From Crocinitomicaceae bacterium (GTDB lineage: Bacteria; Bacteroidota; Bacteroidia; Flavobacteriales_D; Crocinitomicaceae), in the NCBI GenBank assembly GCA_015662935.1, contig DQTF01000258.1, positions 1 through 10,121 of the forward strand: 10,121 nt of DNA, read 5' to 3'. The notes under the pieces are model-generated. The model ran no database searches, was not told the DNA's origin, and saw only the letters and a program-made list of their open reading frames with translations. Each line of letters starts with the position of its first letter. Position 1 is the first letter of the stretch. Made by a program: the position numbers and the translations under genes. Below, piece by piece: positions 1-4,959 of this stretch.

Positions 1-209
1 ATGTTCATTTTCAGCCACTCCCACGACTAACGGCTTATAAAAGCTTAGGCTACAAAATGGAGGATTACCCCGAAGCATATGCCTCATTTGCCAATGAAAT
101 TTCCTTGCCGGTTTACTTTGATTTATCGGATGAAGATGTGAAAACGGTGATTATCGCTGTGAAGAAGGCGGTGTTTAAGGTGATGAAAAATGGAGAAAAA
201 AATAGATAA
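1..209 (+). CDS. DegT/DnrJ/EryC1/StrS-type aminotransferase, C-terminal fragment
   Basis: Only the last 68 codons are in the window (first whole codon at position 3, TAA at 207-209). The visible protein, starting VHFQPLPRLTAYKSLGY and continuing with MEDYPEAYASFANEISLPVY, matches the C-terminal signature of PLP-dependent sugar aminotransferases: a substrate-side His near the start, then aromatic/Pro positions, then 'E-I-S-L-P-x-Y' before a final helix (DEDVKTVIIAVKKA). Family members convert a nucleotide-linked keto-sugar to an amino-sugar, usually with glutamate as donor, in the cytoplasm. The catalytic Lys and PLP-binding residues lie outside the window, so activity cannot be judged. The next gene is a sugar-phosphate transferase in the same direction 68 bases later, which fits a pathway making an amino-sugar for a surface polysaccharide or glycan. 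The exact sugar is not inferable. Confidence 0.82.
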   Translation, partial: VHFQPLPRLTAYKSLGYKMEDYPEAYASFANEISLPVYFDLSDEDVKTVIIAVKKAVFKVMKNGEKNR

Positions 210-210
210 A

Positions 211-270
211 AAGATTTTAAGATTGAAAGATATTGCCCTCTTTATATCTTTCAATCTTAACATCAATCTC
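211..270. repeat. Octamer-periodic inverted repeat (element 3)
   Basis: A perfect 17-base inverted repeat (217-233 with 244-260, 10-base loop) lies between the aminotransferase stop and the sugar transferase start. After one mismatch a further 3 pairs form (213-215 with 262-264). The left arm consists of octamers in phase: AAGATTTT (211), AAGATTGA (219), AAGATATT (227). The right arm carries ATCTTTCA (246), ATCTTAAC (254), ATCAATCT (262). In RNA it would form a strong A-U hairpin just before the next start codon. No U-tract follows on the plus strand, so it is not a classic terminator. It resembles the octamer-built elements at 861 and 4789, but with the arms swapped and C changed to G in the core. 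Confidence 0.75.
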
Positions 271-277
271 AAAAAAA

Positions 278-862
278 ATGAAAAGAATCTTCGACATTAT
301 CGCCTCCCTCATCATCCTCACATTTTTCCTGCCTTTTGGAATCATCATCTCATTGGCAATCCTTTTTTCGTCCAAAGGAGGTGTTTTTTACATTCAACAA
401 AGAATTGGCAAGAATAAAAAACCATTCGGACTTTTTAAATTCAGAACAATGAAACCTGATTCTGACAAAAAAGGGCAATTAACCGTTGGAAAAGACAATC
501 GTATCACAAAAGTTGGCTCCGTCCTTCGAAAATATAAATTAGATGAATTTCCGCAGTTTTTAAACGTTCTTTTTGGACAAATGAGTATCGTTGGACCTCG
601 ACCCGAAGTAAAAGAATTTGTTGATTTATACACCGAAGAACAGTTGGGAATTCTCCAAGTAAAACCCGGAATAACGGATCTTGCTTCTTTAGAATATTTT
701 GAAGAAAACACGCTTTTAGGTAGGGCAGAAGACCCTCGTAAAACATACGTCGAAGAAATAATGCCCGCTAAAATTGCACTCAATAAAAAGTATTTAGAGA
801 ACCCAACGATTGGGAATGATTTGAAAATTATGTGGAGAACGGCTCTTAAAATAATGTTTTAA
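278..862 (+). CDS. Initial sugar-phosphate transferase (bacterial sugar transferase family, PglC/WcaJ-like core)
   Basis: A 194-residue monotopic phosphoglycosyl transferase. The family moves a sugar phosphate from a UDP-sugar to undecaprenyl phosphate at the inner membrane, the first committed step of O-antigen, capsule or glycan assembly. Visible features: an N-terminal reentrant hydrophobic helix (about 5-32), FKFRTM (53-58), an LDE-PQ block with the catalytic Asp89-Glu90 dyad, the MSIVGPRPE motif (102-110), and KPGITDLASL (129-138). Length matches the short PglC-type core without the extra N-terminal helices of WcaJ/WbaP. The ATG at 278 is chosen because the family starts 'M-K-R-x-F-D'; a longer reading from a TTG at 233 would start inside the preceding hairpin. 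With the upstream aminotransferase, the substrate is plausibly an amino-sugar, but this is inference. Confidence 0.93.
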   Translation: MKRIFDIIASLIILTFFLPFGIIISLAILFSSKGGVFYIQQRIGKNKKPFGLFKFRTMKPDSDKKGQLTVGKDNRITKVGSVLRKYKLDEFPQFLNVLFGQMSIVGPRPEVKEFVDLYTEEQLGILQVKPGITDLASLEYFEENTLLGRAEDPRKTYVEEIMPAKIALNKKYLENPTIGNDLKIMWRTALKIMF

Positions 863-999
863 TGATTCAAGGAACTAATGATACAATGGTTGTACAAATC
901 TAACCTACTATGGGAACCTTGAATCATTGAAACATTGCACACTTCTAGCAAGAACCTACTTCCTATTAAAACATTAAATCATTAGAATACTGAAACATT
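861..999. repeat. Octamer-periodic inverted repeat (element 1) between convergent genes
   Basis: This block fills the 148-base gap between two converging genes. Left-arm octamers start in strict 8-base phase: AATGATTC (861), AAGGAACT (869), AATGATAC (877), AATGGTTG (885). Right-arm units are CCTTGAAT (917), CATTGAAA (925), CATTGCAC (933), and later TATTAAAA (964), CATTAAAT (972), CATTAGAA (980), TACTGAAA (988), with a last CATT at 996. A perfect 12-base inverted repeat joins 861-872 with 917-928. The centre has CCTACTATGGG (904-914), matched at 10 of 11 bases at 4853-4863 in element 2. It may act as a bidirectional transcription end, but neither side has a clean T-tract. Confidence 0.7.
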
Positions 1000-1010
1000 T
1001 CCTTCCCCCT

Positions 1011-1745
1011 CTAATGCATCAAAAACGCCAATCCGCAACCTCCTAAAATGGTCAGCAATTTTAAGAAATTAAATTTGTGATTCTCACTCGTTTCGAAGAT
1101 GATGGTCGTAGAAATATGCAAGAACATACCTACAACTATTGCCAAGATTACATCAAAACTACCTTCTTCTAAAACAGAACTTGTATTGTAGCCAATAAGT
1201 AGTCCTACGGAGGTTGTGATGGAGAATAAGCCCAGCATTATCCATGCTTGAATTTTGCTTATTTTAGATGCAATTAACAAAGTCATTAATGCAATAGCAA
1301 CAGGCAAACGATGGAACAGTACACCAAATAGTAACGAATTATCACTGCCATGATGATGCGATGTAGCGATCTCAATTCCAGCTAATTGACTACCAATTGG
1401 AATACCTTCTAATAATGAATGAATACTCAAAGCAATGACTAAAACAATAGGTAATTTCGCTCCGTCATGTACGTGCACATGTCCGTGTTCTATTCCCCCA
1501 GAGAAGAATTCTAACACCAATTGAATCAAAAAACCAACGAGAATAAAAGCGCCAATATTGAAGTCGTGAAATTCGTATAATTCTGGAATAAAATGGATGA
1601 ATGCAATGGATAATAAGAATCCTCCAGAGAAAGCTAACATCAATTTTATGACTTGTTCATTCTTCGATTTATTCAGTAATGAAACAAGCATTCCTCCAAA
1701 AAGAACGGAGCCAATTAAAGCAATATTTACAAGGATAAAATTCAT
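1011..1745 (-). CDS. ZIP family divalent metal transporter
   Basis: A 244-residue inner-membrane protein with about eight hydrophobic helices. ZIP proteins move Zn2+, Fe2+ or similar ions into the cytoplasm. The signature helix is clear: HSLLEGIPIG at 109-118, with His109 and Glu113 as expected metal ligands. The following helix has HRLPVAIAL (145-153), keeping the His but lacking the second acidic ligand of ZupT-type proteins (HNxPEG). A His-rich cytosolic-type loop (alternating His at 87, 89, 91, 93) and a second HHH cluster (130-132) sit between helices, typical metal-sensing or delivery loops. The ATG overlaps the TGA of the upstream methyltransferase as ATGA, so the two are almost certainly co-transcribed and translationally coupled. 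Which metal it carries cannot be told from sequence. Confidence 0.92.
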   Translation of the reverse strand: MNFILVNIALIGSVLFGGMLVSLLNKSKNEQVIKLMLAFSGGFLLSIAFIHFIPELYEFHDFNIGAFILVGFLIQLVLEFFSGGIEHGHVHVHDGAKLPIVLVIALSIHSLLEGIPIGSQLAGIEIATSHHHGSDNSLLFGVLFHRLPVAIALMTLLIASKISKIQAWIMLGLFSITTSVGLLIGYNTSSVLEEGSFDVILAIVVGMFLHISTTIIFETSENHKFNFLKLLTILGGCGLAFLMH

Positions 1746-2476
1746 TGTTTTTTCTGAGCAATAATGATTAACCGATCTGAAGTCGTTTCATCAAAATCGT
1801 TTAAATTAAAGTCTCCAAAAGTACGTAGAATTTTGAAATTAGTTGCGGTTAACATCTTTTCAAAATCTGAAATTTTAACAGCCTGAACTCTTTCGGTATA
1901 ATGCCGATTTATTTTTCCATCTATAAATCGAATGTCCTTGAATATATGTTGACCATCATAGCGACGTTCAATGTCAAATTTCACATCGTCCACTATTTTC
2001 TCTTCTTTCTCTACCAAATTATCAATAACTTTTACTGCATTCATAAAATCAATAATGAGTAATCCATCTTTTTCTAACATAGAATGGATAGAGTCAAGCA
2101 TTTTTAAATTTTCTGCCTCAGAATCAAAATACCCAAAACTCGTAAATAGATTAAAAATAGCGGTGAATTTTCTACCCTGAATTACTTCGCGCATGTCATG
2201 AACCTGGAAATCGAGTCCTTTTACACTTTCTTGGGAGGCAAATTCTATACTTTGAGGAGAAAGATCAACACCTAAAACATTAAATCCGGATTCAAATAAC
2301 ATTTTTGCATGCCTTCCTTTTCCGCAAGCGAGGTCTAAAACGGTAGATTCTTTAGGAAGTTCAATAAATGATACGAGCCTTGAAATGAATAGATTAGCCT
2401 CTATTTCATCCCTATTTTTGTAGAGGATGTGGTAGTAAGGAGAATCGAACCAATCAGCAAACCAATCTTTTGTCAT
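1742..2476 (-). CDS. Class I SAM-dependent methyltransferase
   Basis: A soluble 244-residue protein with a Rossmann-type SAM-binding fold. Motif I is VLDLACGKGRHA (47-57, with the Gly-rich CGKG loop). The acidic residue that binds the SAM ribose is Asp71 in GVDLSP. A conserved HDMRE stretch (93-97) follows, then FNLFTSFGYF as the motif IV strand region. The C-terminal half has an extra beta-rich insert (about 150-205), common in small-molecule methyltransferases of the Methyltransf_25/UbiE-like group. The substrate is not identifiable. The gene begins 73 bases from the divergent siaB gene and overlaps the downstream ZIP transporter by ATGA. There is no obvious functional link between methyl transfer and metal uptake, so co-transcription may be only positional. 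Confidence 0.9.
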   Translation of the reverse strand: MTKDWFADWFDSPYYHILYKNRDEIEANLFISRLVSFIELPKESTVLDLACGKGRHAKMLFESGFNVLGVDLSPQSIEFASQESVKGLDFQVHDMREVIQGRKFTAIFNLFTSFGYFDSEAENLKMLDSIHSMLEKDGLLIIDFMNAVKVIDNLVEKEEKIVDDVKFDIERRYDGQHIFKDIRFIDGKINRHYTERVQAVKISDFEKMLTATNFKILRTFGDFNLNDFDETTSDRLIIIAQKKQ

Positions 2477-2506
2477 AAGATAAAGTTAAGCTATCTTTTT
2501 ATTTAA

Positions 2507-2538
2507 TTGGGATTTACTCGATGAATTGCTTATATTTG
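2507..2538 (+). promoter_or_regulatory. Bacteroidota sigma-A type promoter of the siaB-siaC-coaE operon
   Basis: A perfect TAnnTTTG -7 box (TATATTTG, 2531-2538) has a TTG -33 element at 2507-2509, 21 bases upstream, which fits the Bacteroidota primary sigma consensus. Transcription would start near 2543-2545, only about 5-7 bases before the ATG at 2550, so the mRNA would be nearly leaderless. Confidence 0.6.
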
Positions 2539-2549
2539 ACTATTAACCT

Positions 2550-3101
2550 ATGGCTGTAACAGACGTATATAATGATTATTTAAGGTTGGAAGATGACCAA
2601 ATCATCCTCTCATTTAAGGGTGACTTTACTGCAGAACTATTGACTTCTTTCTTACATATTTTAGAAGGGAAAATGGAAGACTTCGGTACGGAAACCAAGA
2701 AAAAACGTCGTGTTTTTAATGTTCTCACGGAAAGTTTTCAAAATTTGTATCATCACATTGAAGATTTAGAGAAAGAAGGTGAACTTCAAAAAATCAAGAA
2801 ATCGGCATTGGTTATTGTCAAATACGAAGAAGGAAAATTTAGTGTTTTGACAGGGAATTACATTGATATAGATTCTGTTGATGAATTGAAAGATAAATTA
2901 ACAATGGTCAATAAATTGAACCCAGAAGAATTAAGAGCATTGTATAGAGTAAGGTTAGAAACAAATCCTCTTTCTACAAAGGGAACAGCAGGGTTAGGAT
3001 TGATAGATATAGCAAGAAAGTCTAAGAGTAAACTCGATTATGAATTCATAAACGTTGATACTACTTCGAGTTTCTTTTGCTTGAATGTAATAATAGAATA
3101 A
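2550..3101 (+). CDS. siaB: SiaB family protein kinase (GHKL-fold)
   Basis: A cytoplasmic 183-residue protein resembling SiaB, the kinase of the SiaABCD switch known from Pseudomonas aeruginosa, where SiaB phosphorylates a threonine in SiaC and SiaA removes it. The ATPase fold is shown by an N-box-like helix ESFQNLYHH (61-69, with Glu61, Asn65 and two His) and a glycine-rich lid GTAGLGLIDIARKS (145-158). This is an anti-sigma-factor type histidine-kinase-like fold used for Ser/Thr phosphorylation. The substrate gene siaC follows 15 bases later, which strongly supports the call. The ATG at 2550 is just after the predicted promoter; the next in-frame ATG (residue 42) would remove conserved N-terminal structure. 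What signal sets its activity in this organism is unknown. Confidence 0.88.
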   Translation: MAVTDVYNDYLRLEDDQIILSFKGDFTAELLTSFLHILEGKMEDFGTETKKKRRVFNVLTESFQNLYHHIEDLEKEGELQKIKKSALVIVKYEEGKFSVLTGNYIDIDSVDELKDKLTMVNKLNPEELRALYRVRLETNPLSTKGTAGLGLIDIARKSKSKLDYEFINVDTTSSFFCLNVIIE

Positions 3102-3116
3102 TTAGTAAATTTGAAT

Positions 3117-3503
3117 ATGGAAAAGTTTAACATCGTAGGTTCTGCAAAAACACCAACAATTAATTTTGATGGCGAAACAGGTATATTAGAATTCATAGGA
3201 AGATCAATTCCTGAAAATTCAGTTGAGTTTTTTACGCCATTGATTGATTGGCTCGAAGAATATGAATCTCATCCAAAAGAGGAAACTGTTGTGGACATGA
3301 AGTTGGAATATTTTAATACTTCTTCATCCAAATGCATTTTAGATTTTTTCAAGAGGTTAGAGAAAATCAACGGAAATGACACGCAAGTAAAAGTAAATTG
3401 GTACTTCGAAAAAGATGACGAAGACATGGCTGAAGCAGGAGAAGATTATGAAGCAATCGTTTCTTTGCCGTTTAAAATTATCGAAGTAGATGAGATTTAT
3501 TAA
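3117..3503 (+). CDS. siaC: SiaC family regulatory phosphoprotein (DUF1987)
   Basis: A 128-residue acidic protein with the full DUF1987/SiaC signature: TPTINFD near the start, GRSIPENSVEFF (28-39), EYFNTSSSK (64-72), and NWYFEKDDEDMAEAGED (94-110). With the ATG at 3117 the threonine in FNTSS is residue 68, the same number as the phosphorylated Thr68 of P. aeruginosa SiaC; this supports this start over a TTG two codons upstream (3111). In Pseudomonas, unphosphorylated SiaC activates the diguanylate cyclase SiaD and so aggregation and biofilm; phosphorylated SiaC binds SiaB instead. Here neither a SiaD-like cyclase nor a SiaA-like phosphatase is adjacent, so the output is unknown. The stop overlaps the coaE start (TAATG), indicating translational coupling. 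Confidence 0.92.
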   Translation: MEKFNIVGSAKTPTINFDGETGILEFIGRSIPENSVEFFTPLIDWLEEYESHPKEETVVDMKLEYFNTSSSKCILDFFKRLEKINGNDTQVKVNWYFEKDDEDMAEAGEDYEAIVSLPFKIIEVDEIY

Positions 3504-4081
3504 TGACTAAAGTAGGCATTACAGGAGGGATTGGTTCTGGCAAAAGCTTTGTCTCAAAAATTCTTCGTTCGATGAATTACCCTGTCTTTAATTCTGATAG
3601 TGAAGCAAAGAAAATTATTCAAGAAAATAAAGAAGTAAGAGAAGATTTAATTGCTCTTTTTGGAGAAGAAACGTTTAGCAATAATGAACTCAACAAAGCT
3701 TTTTTGGCGAACATCATTTTCAACGACAATGAGGCCCTCGAAAAAGTAAATGCAATTGTTCACCCTAAAGTGCGGCAAGCCTTTGAAGCCTTTGCAAAGA
3801 TTGAAAACAATTCAGTTGTTTTCAATGAAGCAGCCATACTTTTTGAGTCAGGAGGTCATTCTCAACTCGATAAAGTCATTCTGATTTCAGCTCCTATGAA
3901 ATTAAGATTACAACGCGTAATGAATCGAGATCATTCAACAGAAAAAGAAGTCCTCGCAAGGATGAATAAGCAATGGACCGATGAGCAAAAAAGAGAACTC
4001 GCAGACTTTGAGATCATCAATGACGAGCAACAACCTCTAGTACATCAAATCGAAGAAGTCTTGATGAAATTAAAATATTGA
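3503..4081 (+). CDS. coaE: Dephospho-CoA kinase
   Basis: Catalyses the last step of coenzyme A synthesis: ATP-dependent phosphorylation of the 3'-hydroxyl of dephospho-CoA, in the cytoplasm. The 192-residue length is normal. Visible motifs: the Walker A loop GGIGSGKS (8-15), the catalytic Asp32 in FNSDSEAKK, the IVHPKVR motif (about 85-91), EAAILFESG (109-117) in the CoA-binding part, and an Arg-rich lid (RLQRVMNRD). All key residues are present, so it should be active. It is usually a stand-alone or variably placed essential gene; here its ATG shares a base with the siaC stop, making it the third gene of the siaBC operon and expressed from the promoter at 2507-2538 unless an internal one exists. 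Confidence 0.96.
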   Translation: MTKVGITGGIGSGKSFVSKILRSMNYPVFNSDSEAKKIIQENKEVREDLIALFGEETFSNNELNKAFLANIIFNDNEALEKVNAIVHPKVRQAFEAFAKIENNSVVFNEAAILFESGGHSQLDKVILISAPMKLRLQRVMNRDHSTEKEVLARMNKQWTDEQKRELADFEIINDEQQPLVHQIEEVLMKLKY

Positions 4082-4094
4082 GCACACACTCAAT
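4077..4094. repeat. Small hairpin spanning two converging stop codons
   Basis: ATTGAG (4077-4082), a six-base CACACA loop and CTCAAT (4089-4094) form a 6-bp inverted repeat. It contains the coaE TGA (4079-4081) in one arm and the stop of the opposite membrane-protein gene (4090-4092) in the other. On the minus strand it is followed by a T-rich run, so weak termination of that gene is possible; the stem is too short to be sure. Confidence 0.35.
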
Positions 4095-4767
4095 CCTCCA
4101 CCTCCTCAAAATCATCAAAATGATCATCACCTCCCAAGCTGTTTGAATCATCAAAATCATCCGTTCCATTTCTATTCACTTTCCCACCATTCATTAAAAA
4201 TGTAACGGTATTCACCATCTTAAAAATTAAACTCATCAAGAAAAAGAACCCGATTACCTTAAATATGAATCCAAAAACAGGAGTGTCTTCAATATTAATA
4301 ATACTTCCATGTAACCATTCTGCAATTGGATTTACAGCAAATTCTGGGTAGAACCAAAAGAATGTAAAAGCGATGAGTGAAACCGCAATGATAATTGTTT
4401 CCAAGCGCAAATTAAAAGAAGTCTGTTTTTTCATCATCGGCCTGCCTGATAAACCACCTGCAAGGTTAAACATCACTGACCTGTTCTGATTCTTCTGTAA
4501 TTTCCCAACAAAATAGGTCAAGAGAATAATACCTGCGAAAACAACGCGGTTCAATTCTACCATATTCAGCGAGTCATTCTCAAAACAAAAGAGAAAAGTA
4601 ACATCCACTAAGAAAAAATATTTGACTCCTCTTATTAGATAAATCTCTATCAATGATCGAACTCGACCAACACTCAGTAACATAATGGCTGCTTCCAAAA
4701 GCCCCCAAAGGAAACCATAAATCGCAAATAAAACCCCAAGGTGGAAGATAAAATCAAGTAATTGCAT
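4090..4767 (-). CDS. Uncharacterised membrane protein with acidic tail
   Basis: I do not recognise a named family. The 225-residue protein has about five hydrophobic helices (near 6-32, 45-62, 74-90, 122-141, 163-186) and a hydrophilic, very acidic C-terminus from 203 (DDFDD, then DDHFDDFEEVED) that may bind cations or a partner. A basic, Gly-containing loop (about 89-118) links helices 3 and 4. There is no signal peptide beyond the first helix, no catalytic motif and no repeated unit. It lies tail to tail with coaE, with a gap of 8 bases, and is divergent from the DPP11 peptidase gene; its promoter must lie inside or next to the octamer-repeat block at 4789-4907. The long uninterrupted reading frame with typical composition makes it a real gene. 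Confidence 0.85.
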   Translation of the reverse strand: MQLLDFIFHLGVLFAIYGFLWGLLEAAIMLLSVGRVRSLIEIYLIRGVKYFFLVDVTFLFCFENDSLNMVELNRVVFAGIILLTYFVGKLQKNQNRSVMFNLAGGLSGRPMMKKQTSFNLRLETIIIAVSLIAFTFFWFYPEFAVNPIAEWLHGSIINIEDTPVFGFIFKVIGFFFLMSLIFKMVNTVTFLMNGGKVNRNGTDDFDDSNSLGGDDHFDDFEEVED

Positions 4768-4788
4768 GTGGTAAAAGTACGGAAAATC

Positions 4789-4907
4789 AATGATTCAATG
4801 TTCTAAAGTTTCAAGAGGAAGTTGATACTACTCAACAACCATTTTGGAAGTTCCTACTGTGGGGGGTCATTAAAACATTAAAACATTGATTCATTAAAAC
4901 ATTGAAT
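4789..4907. repeat. Octamer-periodic inverted repeat (element 2) between divergent genes
   Basis: Left-arm octamers in exact 8-base phase: AATGATTC (4789, identical to the first unit of element 1), AATGTTCT (4797), AAAGTTTC (4805), AAGAGGAA (4813). Right-arm units in exact phase: CATTAAAA (4868), CATTAAAA (4876), CATTGATT (4884), CATTAAAA (4892), CATTGAAT (4900). The centre has CCTACTGTGGG (4853-4863), nearly the same as 904-914 in element 1. The element fills the gap between the 5' ends of two divergent genes, so promoters for one or both may sit at its edges. Confidence 0.72.
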
Positions 4908-4911
4908 TAAC

Positions 4912-4919
4912 TATCTTTA
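4912..4919 (+). promoter_or_regulatory. Possible -7 box for the DPP11 gene
   Basis: TATCTTTA differs from TAnnTTTG only in its last base and lies about 40 bases before the ATG at 4960. A TTG at 4886-4888, inside the octamer repeat, is 23 bases upstream, slightly long for a -33 element. No better candidate is seen in the gap. Confidence 0.35.
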
Positions 4920-4959
4920 TGCGAAGAAAAAAGAATATTAGATAAACTCAATACCAATC

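Noticed and set aside
233..277. In-frame TTG extension of the sugar transferase
   Set aside because: It would start inside the perfect hairpin and add 15 residues unlike the family, which begins M-K-R-x-F-D at the ATG at 278.
394..783. Minus-strand reading frame of 129 codons inside the sugar transferase
   Set aside because: It is the opposite strand of a gene with clear family motifs, and its own protein shows no domain pattern.
2481..2488. TAACTTTA as a -7 box for the leftward methyltransferase
   Set aside because: It lacks the final G, has no TTG about 20 bases upstream, and would place transcription on the start codon itself.
3111..3116. TTG start two codons upstream of siaC
   Set aside because: The ATG at 3117 is a better codon and puts the conserved phospho-threonine at residue 68, as in the known SiaC.
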